Shown here: piece by piece, positions 23,768 to 32,909 of the stretch
How the letters are laid out: each line of letters begins with the position of its first letter
How positions within the stretch are numbered: the stretch's first letter is position 1
Assembly: GCA_030674155.1 (NCBI GenBank)
Contig: CM060335.1
Location: forward strand, 49,348,521-49,391,968
DNA length: 43,448 nt
Reading direction: 5' to 3'
DNA from: Stramonita haemastoma
Taxonomy: Eukaryota > Mollusca > Gastropoda > Neogastropoda > Muricidae
Position numbers and translations under genes: made by a program
The notes under the pieces: generated by a model
Database searches by the model: none
Seen by the model: the letters and a program-made list of their open reading frames with translations, nothing else
Told to the model about the DNA's origin: nothing

Positions 23768-24152
23768 TAGTGGAATGCCTCAACAAGACTTCAACAGCCT
23801 ATGGCATGGAGATCAGTGCGCAGAAGACCAAGCTGATGACCAACATCAACGGCATCAACACCAACATCAGGGTTGGTGGTCAGAATTTGGAAACGGTACA
23901 AAGCTTCAAGTATCTGGGAGCAATTGTAACAGACAAGGGATCCAAGCCTGAAATACTTAGCAAGGATTGCACAGTTACAGCACTGACAAAATTGAAGACC
24001 ATTTGGAAGAACAGGAACATCTCGCTCAGCTCAAAGATCAGGCTGATGCACACTCTGGTCATCTCAATATTCTTGTACGCTCGTGAGTCATGGACCCTCA
24101 CAGCAGATCTGGAGAGGAGAATACAGGCCACAGAGATGAGATGCTTTCACAG
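23768..24152 (+). pseudogene. RTE-like RT segment, inverted upstream part
   Basis: The frame reads LNKTSTAYGMEISAQKTKLM, then FKYLGAIVTDKGSKPEI, then SSKIRLMHTLVISIFLYA and RIQATEMRCFHR. This is the RT palm-to-thumb region just before the segment encoded on the opposite strand at 23408-23757. The catalytic YADD motif lies upstream of what was copied, so no active enzyme is encoded. One region (SKDCTVTALTKL) looks altered by a small frameshift pair. Confidence 0.85.
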
Positions 24153-24164
24153 ACAATGCAATGC
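24153..24164. repeat. right target-site duplication
   Basis: ACAATGCAATGC, directly after the inverted RT segment ends in tttcacag. It matches 23365-23376 exactly. Confidence 0.75.
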
Positions 24165-24870
24165 AAGATGACACAAAATGGAACACTTGTGTTAATAAAT
24201 TTTTGTATGGCCTCAAGCAGAATTTTTCAAGCACAACTCAAAATCAGTCTACACAGTGAAGGAAGTTGGTTTTTGTTTTTCACTACCAATTGATACTATT
24301 AAAGCACAAAACAGGATTTAAAAAGTCTGAAAAACAAACTTTAAAAAATTCAAGACACCCTCAGGTTATTGCTAAGTCAAATGCATTTCTAACCCTGCAG
24401 TTTTATACAGGCACTAAAACATTTGACACCTCTGTGTAACTGCCATAATACTAGGTGCTGAGAATGAAAGACTACAACAAACTGGTGTTGAATAGATCCA
24501 TGAACTCACCTGGGGGATGGACTGTATTAAAAACAGACAGCTTCCAATGTATGCTCCAGCTTGCAATGGTCAACCTTGAGCCTGGCAGCCCTCCAACCTG
24601 AAGCATATTACTATGTCTCACTGTTAACACTTGTTTTAAATTGTTTTTGTCCTGGTTAACCTTTTTTTAATATTTTTGTTGTTGCTTTGTTTATTGAAAG
24701 ATGGGCAATATTTTCTTCATCCCTCAGCTACAGCACCTAGGTTCAACAATAGAGATTTTGCAATATGTGACTGACTGCCCAACACTAATAGCCTTATTCA
24801 GATTCTGACTTTGGGGATTATTTCTAAACATGACAAGAGTGCGCTTGCATTTAAAAATTTTTTTTAGATT
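24165..24870. other. non-coding, nothing recognised
   Basis: AT-rich sequence without gene or repeat signals I can name. Confidence 0.4.
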
Positions 24871-25131
24871 TTGTCATCCATTCCTACTGGCAGCAATAGT
24901 TCTCTCAAAAGTGGAATGGGTCTTAACATGTAAGATGTTCTGTGCGTTCATACACAGGACCTTGATTTATCACCTCATATATGATACAGTACTTTCCAGG
25001 AAGTCAGTACTGATGTTAAGAAGGGGGGGGGGGGGGGGGGAGAGAATCCCATCCACCAGGCATCTCAGTGGTAGCTCAAACCCATATTGTCTGATCATGA
25101 ACACGACACTCTTAATCACTAAGTTATCTTA
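24871..25131 (-). mobile_element. tRNA-headed SINE (family S), diverged copy
   Basis: The plus strand starts with the family body TTGTCATCC.TTCCTAC.GG, then gtggaatgggtcttaacatg, then gatgttctgtgcgttc. The tRNA-like head is at the right on the minus strand: ttagtgattaagagtgtcg and, 3' of it, a B-box-like gggtttgagctacc. An 18-base poly(G) run (25023-25040) sits between body and head. Same family as 28283-28500, 31710-31956, 32001-32400 and 34459-34680. Confidence 0.7.
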
Positions 25132-26124
25132 CCCCCAAATGGTAATTATGGTCTTCCTGAATCACTCATCACAAAATATAAAACAATGCAAACAAAACAA
25201 AACAAAATGCAAGGGATTTCAAAAATTACAAGACCCTCAAAATCTCAAATAGAAAGTTTCCTCAGACCCTTATCTTCTTCCATCAGAAAACGCCCTGTTT
25301 TAGTGCAAGAACTACTGCACATTCACACATGTATGCATAATGAGATCAGCAATAAAAAAAATGTGGGTGCTGCTTTAATCACCACTGACTACAATGCAAC
25401 CCATTTTCGATCAATAACTATGTCAGAAAACAATAGTTGCTGTATGAGCATTCGATAAAGAAGGGGAAGTTGAACTATGTTCGTATTGCCATGCTCTCTA
25501 CTAACGTAGCAGTGGAAACTAAATTATTTCATGTCAATACCTGAGGCCTTTAGATCTTCCTCCTACAATAGGCTAGCGGGGAACTTGCTTTTTTTAACAT
25601 ACCTAAAAGCATATTGATGTGGGGTCGATTACTGACATACTACAAACGATTAAACAAAAAAGTAATCTACGCTAAAGCTTTCTGCTACAAAGGACCTGCA
25701 AAGTACGGAAAATATATCATTGATTACCTTTATTTTTTTGTATCAAAGATGTCTGCCATTGAGCACATGTAGCGTCCTCGAGCATGTGACTATCTAAATA
25801 CCGAAAACCAAGAAAACCATTGGCAAGCCTGTGGCTTGAGAATGTGCTTGCATCTGAATTTTTCATAGACAAAATTAATAGATTGTTACAATTAAAAGTA
25901 CATAATACACCATGTTCTTTTTCATCGCTCCTAGTATTTTCTACATTTTTTACCTGGTTTAGATCAGCTTTAGGCTAATGATATTATACAGTTCATTTCC
26001 TGTTTTTCTGTACACAACAAACATTGCAGATTCTGTCAACCAGAAGATAGTCGCACTGTTGAATACTGATTTTGCAACTGTTTTTGCTCGCTGAAATTTC
26101 ACACCTTTAAAAAAAGAAGAACAA

Positions 26125-26128
<4 letters not shown>
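25132..26128. other. non-coding, nothing recognised
   Basis: AT-rich. A short stretch near 25745-25800 (aaagatgtctgccattgagc) looks like a start codon context but stops after seven codons. No gene is called. Confidence 0.4.

Positions 26129-26195
<67 letters not shown>
26129..26195. repeat. (TG)n microsatellite
   Basis: About 33 pure TG units, 68 bp from a retroposon tail (26264). Confidence 0.93.
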
Positions 26196-26198
<3 letters not shown>

Positions 26199-26263
26199 GA
26201 ATGTACTGGCAGGGGAGCCTGCCTCAGTGTATGCTTGTGTGGGTGTATGTGCATTCACTCTAT

Positions 26264-26307
26264 GTCAAGTCAAGTCAAAAACACTTTAATCATCCCTGAA
26301 GGGCAAT
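26264..26307 (-). mobile_element. retroposon 3' end with TTGAC-repeat tail
   Basis: On the minus strand, gcccttcaggg, then ATGATTAAAGTGTTTTTGAC, then ttgacttgac. The same 40 bp occurs at 42777-42820 on the plus strand with one or two changes. A short 3' UTR ending in a pentamer tail is typical of L2/CR1-type LINE 3' ends and SINEs that borrow them. Sequence beyond the shared 44 bp is not similar, so both copies are heavily 5'-truncated or diverged. Confidence 0.6.
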
Positions 26308-26440
26308 TATAATACTGACAGGCATATTGATACGAATCATAATCAAAAGACACAAGATAGCTGCATTTCATATTTGTTCCAATATTAGGCTATACACTTC
26401 AAATAAAAATATCACAAACACCCACTGTGCCCTCATGGGC

Positions 26441-26458
26441 ACACACACACACACGCAG

Positions 26459-26520
<62 letters not shown>

Positions 26521-26541
26521 ACGCACACGCACACATACACA
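26441..26541. repeat. (AC)n microsatellite with GC interruptions
   Basis: AC units, then a (GCACAC)n-type stretch. Flanking decayed CA-rich sequence runs to about 26695, including a C7 run. Confidence 0.9.
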
Positions 26542-27039
26542 TACAGCAATGTATGGACACAATGTTATTAAAACCATTGACTAGAATTATTTAGGCATGT
26601 GCCCAGGCACTCACACACGCACATATACATGCACATGCTCCCACACACACACGCCCCCCCTCACCCCCCACAGACACATACATACACTCACACCAAAAAA
26701 TGCAATGTTTTAAAAGCATTGGCTACAAAGACATGAATTTACAAACAATGACAAAAAAATCTATAAAGCCAAAAATAAGACATACTTATTTTATAAGTAC
26801 ATGTGCATCAGAGAACTGGGTAGTCAGTGTAACTATGAGTTTAGAACTGGGATGGCTGCAGGCACAAAGGAATTTCTTTTTCTGTTTGTTTTGCTGTTGT
26901 GGCATTGAAAGCCAGGTCCTGAAGGTAACAACTGAAATTCTGAAAACAAAGCATGGGAGGGATTGGTCAAAATGACAGCAATTATTTTTTTAGCAGATTC
27001 TCACAATTCTCTGAAGACCATTCTTATTCTTAATACTAA
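26542..27039. other. non-coding, nothing recognised
   Basis: Frame of 91 residues at 26700-26975 with no family resemblance. Not called. Confidence 0.4.
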
Positions 27040-27600
27040 GGTTATTGTCCCAACAAATGAAAGCAAAACTTAGAACGCTCTCTATGTAAGACTTGCAAAA
27101 CAAAGAAAGAATTTTTTTTGTCAACAAAACATGAGTTAAGCTTCCTTAGAAAATACAGACGTTGTTGCCCCTTTATGACAATAGTGTCAGTGTTAGCATC
27201 CCAATTTAAATTGTGGTCAAAAACAGTTCCCAGATAATTGTATTTCAAAACGTTTTTAACTTCTTCACTATGGATGATGGTATTCTCAGAAGTGTGCTCC
27301 AATCTTCTGAAATCAATGGGAAGATCTTTAGTTTTAGAAAAATTTAGCTCCAGATAGGCCTCATCACACCAATGCACAAACTCGGTGAGGGCTGGACCAT
27401 GGTCTACGACTGATCCAGACAAGAGAGACAAAAGAGTAATGTCGGCAAATGTTGGCAAATTTTACCAGAAATGAATTTTCATAGCTGCTTCTGCAGTCAT
27501 CTCGTATAGAATGTACAGAAGTGGCGAGAGGATGCAGCCCTGTGGAGAACCAGTGCGCTACAGGAATATCTAAGGATGAAGATTTTTTTATAATGAAGTG
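27040..27600 (-). pseudogene. non-LTR reverse transcriptase relic
   Basis: Minus-strand frames read, in order, RTGSPQGCILSPLLYILY (RT motif 4, about 27557-27505), then FADITLLSLLSGS (the catalytic FADD position, second D replaced by I), then WCDEAYLELNFSKTKDLPID, then KYNYLGTVFDHNLNW, then QRLYFLRKLN. This is the palm-thumb order of Jockey/CR1-group RTs known in fish and invertebrates. A frameshift separates motif 4 from the FADI segment, at a small tgccaacat/tgccgacat duplication. Dead element. Confidence 0.85.
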
Positions 27601-27619
27601 CATCAAAACAATGAAAAAG

Positions 27620-28190
27620 ATCACTTGATTTATATAATCAAATCAATAATTCATAAGACTGGATTCAAACATGTGTGGAATAACCATAATACATTAAATA
27701 TGAAAAGATTGTGCTATATTATAAAAACAAAACTGGAGAACCTTACAGAATGTTCAGGGATCAACACAAAAAGTTATTTTCTAAGCTGAATTTTTACAAC
27801 TCTGTTTCACATGTTTATAGATTGGAGCCATATCTATTAATAGGCAGGAATGAAAATTATTGGCGCATTTTCAGCAGATTTCGCACCAGCTCCCATGTTT
27901 TAAAGATAGAGCAAGGGAGATCTATAAATATGCCGAATCGCGAAAGAAGAAAGAAAATGCAAATGGTGTAACAAAATGGAAGAGGAATATCACTTACTTA
28001 ATGTTTGTATACTATGTGACCTTTTCAGAAAGAACTTTCTATCAAAATGTTAAATTTAAAGAAATGAATAATATGAATAACTACAAGACTGTGAGTAAGT
28101 TTTTCAACAACGAGGACTATCTACTTGACAAGATCAAGTGCATGATTCTTTTTCCAGAAGAGCAAGAGCATAGATCACACATTACGTAGG
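27620..28190 (+). pseudogene. non-LTR retrotransposon C-terminal relic
   Basis: Plus-strand frames read SIIHKTGFKHVWNNHNT, then YWRIFSRFRTSSHVLKIEQG, then (after a frameshift) RKCKWCNKMEEEYHLLNVC, then LFRKNFL, then a KFFNNEDYLLDKI end. The pattern SRFR.S.H.L.IE.GR, followed by C..C...EEEYH.L..C, is a zinc-knuckle-like C-terminus found on many mollusc and cnidarian non-LTR polyproteins. It abuts the minus-strand RT relic at 27040-27600 but belongs to a different family. Confidence 0.75.
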
Positions 28191-28282
28191 CCTATATCTA
28201 AGAATCTACATCTTTTAGGAATGTTAAATAGGCTATGTTTATGTTTGTGTGCGCGTGTGTTTTGGAGGCTTTCTTTTCTTGG

Positions 28283-28500
28283 GTCATCCGTTCCTACCGA
28301 CAGGCAATGGCCTACTCTTCCGAAAAGCGGAATGGGGTTTTTAACATGCGCGCAAGATATCCTGCCTGCGTTCGCATTTTGCCGGATGAGACTGTAAACC
28401 GAGGCCCCGTGTGCGAACGCACGCAGAACACCTTGCGCACATGTTAAATCCTGCTCCGCTTTTCGTAAGAGTAGGCCATTGTGTGCTGGTGGGAACAGAT
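28283..28500. mobile_element. inverted pair of family-S SINE bodies
   Basis: Left copy 28283-28378 (gtcatccgttcctac, cctactcttccgaaaagcgg, gcgttcgca). The right copy, 28381-28500, is the reverse complement of the same body (tgtgcgaacgcacgcagaac ... cttttcgtaagagtaggcc). The arms are about 80 percent alike with roughly 30 bp between. The two differ in sequence, so they look like separate insertions or an old rearrangement. Neither has a tRNA head. Confidence 0.75.
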
Positions 28501-28579
28501 CACAATATTTACACAACTACATACACATGGGATACATACACTGGATGAAAAAAGCACACGAGTGCTTATCCAATTGTTC

Positions 28580-29030
28580 GTGCTCATCCTGTTTTCTACT
28601 AAAGTAGCCTATATTTTGTGGCCTTCCTGGGTCTTTGTTTCTCCCATGTTTTTCCACCTTACTTCGCAATGCCCCAAATGTGCTATTGGTACCTGGCCAT
28701 CTCATGTGTTAGTTCTTCCACTTTGCCCATGGCTCTTAGTGTTCCTACATTCCAAGTGCCAATGGTGATGTAGTTTCTGCACGGATCTTGCTGTGTTTGT
28801 ACACCAGTAGCATGCTTTCTACCTCTGTCCTAATGTGCAACAGAAGGTACGGTCTTTGGTAACCCGGGTGAGGACTGATCCGGTGAGGAGGTTCTGTTTG
28901 TCCTCCTCATGGGTGTGTCTTGGGCAAATCGGACCTGGAGGAGCCCATCCCTCTTCAGATCGTATTTTTGGGTTGGGTTTACTTCCCACATGTGGCAGGT
29001 AGAACTGGGTTCCATGGTTAGCCTACCAGT
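28580..29030 (-). pseudogene. RTE-type endonuclease-domain relic
   Basis: The minus strand reads RTNRTSSPDQSSPGLPKTV and GRKHATGVQTQQDPC-like text, then ITIGTWNVGTL, then MGKVEELTHEMARYQ (about 28700), then EVRWKNMGETKTQEGHKI with frame changes. GTWNVRTL and EVRW..GE are the start of the APE-like endonuclease domain of RTE elements; the N of TWNV is a metal-site residue. The W after ARYQ has become a stop, and the element breaks off at about 28570. Confidence 0.8.
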
Positions 29031-29324
29031 AGCAGAGGAAGCCTCTGACCTGACATTTGAATAGGCCTATGTGTGTAATCTAATTTTTCAAGAATGTAGA
29101 TAGCTGTGTTACTTTTTCCTATTTCATCTTCACACTGAAAGACAGGTGGATAAGTTACAACCTGACAGTGTGGGGAGTTTACTTCTAATGATAATGATGT
29201 GGAATTTATATAGCGCTGAATCTTGTACAGCAATTAAATAAAACCACTTGCATTCAAATCATTGACACGCATGCAACCATTCCCAAATAAGATTGACAAA
29301 CTATGCATTTACACAAACGTTCGC

Positions 29325-29375
29325 ACGCACGTATGTACGCACGCACGCACGCACACACGCACGCACGCACGCATG

Positions 29376-29414
<39 letters not shown>

Positions 29415-29431
29415 GCACACACGCACGCACG
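29325..29431. repeat. (AC)n/(GCAC)n microsatellite inside the L2-like 3' region
   Basis: GCAC and AC units lie between the RT C-terminus and the 3' tail. It replaces the part of the coding region that should follow KCPDSN, so repeat growth or a deletion occurred here. The other L2-like C-terminus in the window (20423-20580) also runs into AC repeats. Confidence 0.9.
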
Positions 29432-30002
29432 TACGTTTGTATTGGATTGTTTGAATCTGGGCATTTGTAAGTACAGGTATCTGCAGCAGAATGGAGGGAA
29501 TGAGAAGGAATGTATAGGTGAAGACAGTCACATAGATTAGAGCAGTCTTGTGTAGACATTCATAACAGAGGGTACTGATCTTGTACTTCACTCTTTGTGC
29601 AACAGGTAGCCAGTGATGACATTGCAAAAGAGGAGTGACGTGTCGGGATTCCTTCTTAAGACAAGTCGAGCTGTAGAGTTTTGAATATGTTGAAAGGAGT
29701 AGATGGATGATGCTGGTAGACCAGCCAAAAATGAATTACAGGAGTCCAGTCAAAAAAGAATTAGTGATGTTATAAGCTTGGATGTTGCGTCAGTAGACAG
29801 ATACTTGCAAATTGCACTAATAGGCCATGACTGATAGTTGCATGATTGACAGGGCTGGGTGATGAATTTTTGCGTAGAGAGTGTGCTGTCTATAATAACT
29901 TCCAAAATCTATTGAAGTCGTTATGATGGAGAAGAGTTTATGTTTGGTCCCTAGGAGCAGGGCATTAGTTTTGTTGGTATTTAGCTGTAACTTGTTCTGA
30001 AT

Positions 30003-30219
30003 ATGTATAATTATGGCAACGTTCTGGTGACTCCTGCGACGGTACTGGGACCATTCTTATTGGTCATTGCCTTTCCAATGGATCATTCCAGTGGCGTGGA
30101 GAGGGGGGGTCTGCTGCATGGGTAACAGCTTGCCCTTCATACTTACTTATCCAGGCTTTGCACTCTAAAGACTAGAGTGCAACTCTATAGTCTTCCGAGA
30201 CTGATGGGTGCCTTCTCTC
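30003..30219. mobile_element. nested SINE-like insertion, 10-bp TSD
   Basis: The 217 bp interrupts the RT frame WMIQN|KLQLN. ATTCAGAACA (minus strand) stands on both sides (plus-strand copies 30220-30229 and 29993-30002). Removing the insert and one repeat restores the continuous RT reading, which shows a clean retroposition. The insert has a catcagtctcggaagacta stretch and a C7 run. I do not name its family. Confidence 0.8.
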
Positions 30220-30519
30220 TGTTCTGAATCATCCAGATTGTAATTTCTTGAAGACAGAAGGACATACATTATTTGTCAAGAAGGAAGGTAGATATTCAGG
30301 AGTATCACTACTTTGGTTGATGGTTCGTTATAATTAGGCCTTTATGAAAGTGGAGCAGTGTGTAGAGAATGAAGAGAACAGGCCACATAACTAATCTCTG
30401 TGGAACTCCACATTCAAGTTTGACAGGTTTAGATCGAATAATATTTTTATTTTGTTTACGACAACTGTCTGGAATCAGTCTGTGAGGTGTGACCGAAACC
30501 ATGTGAGGGCTGCGTCATT

Positions 30520-30793
30520 AATAAAGGTAAAGGTGTGCCATAACCTGTGTTTTCTGTAGGGGAGCAAGGCGTCAGAGACCTCAGCTTCTCTAGGGGCCAG
30601 CATGTTGAGGGCGGCGCCCATCTCCTCTCCCTCGCTGCTTTACCTTCCCTGACCCTAAAGAGGGCAGGTACCCATTTACAGCTAGGTGAACTGGGTGAAC
30701 TGTACTGTAGCCAAGGGGCGCAAACGGTCACCCACCCAATCCGAGGCTGCTTAACCTTGGCTGGGGGAAAGCCAGTGCTCCGACGAGCTATTC
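30520..30793 (-). mobile_element. nested 5S-rRNA-derived SINE
   Basis: About 274 bp inserted between FGIN and ALTWF of the L2-like RT, flanked by an imperfect repeat (aatggca / aatgacg on the minus strand). On the minus strand its head reads AAGGTTAAGCAGCCTCGG, then TTGGGTGGGTGACCG (plus 30757-30725). These match the internal promoter of animal 5S rRNA (AAGTTAAGCA..GTCG, then TTGGATGGGTGACCG) with about 13 bases missing between. The body includes ctgtaaatgggtacctgcc. It ends near aggtttacctttatt-like sequence. Confidence 0.75.
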
Positions 30794-31000
30794 TGCCATT
30801 GATACCAAATGTTTTTTGAGGTCTCGAGAGAAGAATTGAGTGGTCTATGGTATCAAAGGCTGCAGATAAGTCGAAGAGTGTCAGAAAGAGATTTTTCCTG
30901 CATCAGAAGCAAGCAGAAGCGCACTAGTGGACTAGAGTGGTTTCAGTGGTGTTATTGGTGCAATAGGCAGACTAAAATAATGGTAGATTATTAAAATGAA

Positions 31001-31531
31001 GGTGGCTTTTGAGCTGATTCAGAACAACTTTTGTGCTTGCATTTCCATGTACCCAAAAAGTTGTGGGTTTTTTTAAATAATAAATTTGACTGACTTTGTT
31101 AAAACTTGATGAAAAGTAATACAAAAATAGCATTAATGATGGATCTTTGTTCAGAGTTCCATTCATGAATTAGCGTACATATAATGTATGTGCACAAGAT
31201 CTGATGCAAGTAGGCCCTACACCTTTTTCTGTGCTTCTCTCTCTTCCTGTCGGTCTCTCTCCACTTCCTTATATTCAAATGTACTCAATCAGTCCATCAG
31301 ATACATGAACAACTCTGACTCATTTAGATGTTTTCAAATGCCTGTTAAACAAACATGCAAGCACAAGGTTTTCTCTAGACTGGAAGGGTGTTTTTTTTCT
31401 TTTCGTTTTTCTGTTCTGCTTTTTAAAAAAATTTAAAAATATTTTATTGCATATGATTGAGTTCATCATTTTTGTGTGACATGTCTTCTTCACTGTAGCA
31501 TTTCCACCATCACTGCCCTTTGGTGGTGGAG
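31001..31531. other. non-coding, nothing recognised
   Basis: AT-rich, no gene or family recognised. Confidence 0.4.
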
Positions 31532-31557
31532 GGGGGGGGGGGGGGGGGGGGGGGGGG
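31532..31557. repeat. poly(G) tract
   Basis: A G26 run, the longest G homopolymer on the plus strand. Its length is probably unreliable. Confidence 0.85.
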
Positions 31558-31709
31558 AATTACTTTCTCATTATAATGTTGGTTTTGTTGTTGTTGCTTT
31601 TTTATGTTCTTTTATATCAAGGATAATGGAATAAGCACTCATGTCTTTTTTTTCTTTCTTTTTTTATATTTTTTACATCAAGTCCTGTGTGTATGCAGTT
31701 TTGTAAATC

Positions 31710-31956
31710 TTGTCATCTGTTCCTACAGGCACACAATGGCATACTCTTACGAAAAGCGGAACAGGATTTAACGAGTGCGCAAGATATTCTGTGTGCGTTT
31801 GCACACAGGGCCTCCGTTTATAGTCTCATCCGAAGAACTTTTGGAGGGAGTGGAGTCAGCACTGACGTTAACTCCAGGAGAACAATCCCCTCGAACAAGA
31901 ATCAAACCCAGGTTGTCAAATTGCGAGCGCAATGTTCTGACCACTAGGCTTGACTT
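31710..31956 (-). mobile_element. tRNA-headed SINE (family S)
   Basis: Body on the plus strand: tgtcatctgttcctac, actcttacgaaaagcgg, gcaagatattctgtgtgcgt, gtctcatccgaa. Head on the minus strand at the right: ctagtggtcagaacattgcg (A-box region), and 3' of it gggtttgattcttg, close to the B box GGTTCGANTCC. Box spacing fits a tRNA-derived promoter. The head differs from that of the next copy. Confidence 0.8.
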
Positions 31957-32000
31957 CATTGTTGCTGTTTATTCTTATTTTGTTTTATACCACTTTATGT

Positions 32001-32400
32001 CACAGCAGATTTCTCTGCGTGAAATTCGGGCTGCTCGCTCTCCCTGGGGAGAGCGCGTCGCCACAAGTGCAGCGCCTACCCGTTATGTTTTTTTCTCCCA
32101 GGGATGGTGTCTAAACACACCTGTGTGCATGCTGGTTTTTTTTTTATATATAATTTTGTCATCCGCTCCTACCAGCACACGATGGCCTGCTCTTCCAAAG
32201 GCAGAACGGGGTTTTAACGTGTGCGCAAGATGTTCTGCGTGCGTTCGCACACGGTGCCTCGGTTTCTAGTCTCATCCGAATGACTTTGACATTCCGTTCG
32301 CTTTTTTCGTCAAACTGGGAAGAAATGGCGAGGCTGGGTACGAACCCAGAAACTCACGGTTTACATATTGGCAGGTGAACGTCTTAACCATCCTGCCACC
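32001..32400 (-). mobile_element. tRNA-headed SINE (family S), best-preserved copy
   Basis: The minus-strand head has A box TGGTTAAGACG (plus 32380-32390) and B box GGTTCGTACCC (plus 32336-32346) 33 bp apart, the spacing of a tRNA promoter. The family body with cggatgagactagaaaccg follows. The element ends in a domain containing gaaatctgctgtg at the left (cagatttctctgcgtgaaat and gggagagcgcgtcgcc on the plus strand). I recall that last domain as widespread in gastropod SINEs, unverified. Not a functional tRNA gene. Confidence 0.8.
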
Positions 32401-32855
32401 TTCCTTCCTTTCAAGGGGTATTTTCTAGCATGAGGATCTATTCATTGTTAACCTTGGGTATTCCAGCTAGGCCGGTTGATGTAGTTGGCAAAATATTGTC
32501 AGTTTGTTATTGTCTTGCCTCCAAAGCTGTCAGTTTTTTCATGAAGTGAGTTTGCCTTTATTCTCCCTACGAAGTTGAGAAGGTGGGGAAAAGCAGACAT
32601 CCTTGGCACACTCCAGTTGTAGTTTGGAACTGATCTCCTATGTTGTTGTCTAGCAGACTGCACTGGTTGCCTTGTCATAGAGGCATTGATTCCATGGTTC
32701 TGATCAGGTTTGATGTGTGTGCACATGTAAAGGTGTTAGGTCACCACACATGTCAGCAAAGCACTCACAAATGCACCCCCCCTCCCCCCCCACACACACT
32801 CAAACACACAGTAATCTCCACTTATACACACATTTATCCCTTCCCCCCTTCCCTT

Positions 32856-32909
<54 letters not shown>

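Larger units (their letters stand above)
23377..24152 (-). mobile_element. RTE-like insertion with inverted 5' half (twin-priming structure)
   Basis: A 776-bp non-LTR insertion lies between 12-bp direct repeats. Its 3' end is on the left: on the minus strand it ends in a (GAA)n tail (plus-strand ttcttcttcttc at 23380-23392). The 3' segment (23408-23757, minus strand) and the upstream segment (23768-24152, plus strand) are consecutive parts of one reverse transcriptase but face opposite ways. The far end of the upstream segment (EMRCFHR) would join onto the start of the 3' segment (RLLGITYKDH). Both parts lack stops, so the insertion is fairly young. Confidence 0.85.
29190..31000 (-). mobile_element. 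L2-like LINE fragment with two nested SINEs
   Basis: Reading the minus strand from 30950 down: HSTETTLV and RLLLASDAGKIS; LFDLSAAFDTIDHSILLSR (RT motif A with catalytic D, about 30880-30815); FGIN, then [insert 30520-30793], then ALTWFRSHLTD; ECGVPQRLV (about 30400); ITIWMIQN, then [insert 30003-30219], then KLQLNTNKTNALLLGT. These are followed by LIL-F-TGLL-type text, then HWLPVAQRVKYKISTLCYEC (about 29620-29560), an AC/GC microsatellite, and a 3' tail caagattcagcgctatataa at 29235-29195. Stops and frameshifts throughout: dead. The motif set is that of L2/CR1-group LINEs. Confidence 0.88.

Noticed and set aside
25745..25800. Possible first exon or promoter with aaagatgtctgcc
   Set aside because: The frame stops after seven codons and there is no donor or core-promoter signal.
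32329..32402. Functional tRNA gene on the minus strand
   Set aside because: A and B boxes are present but no acceptor stem pairs and the sequence continues into a dispersed SINE body.
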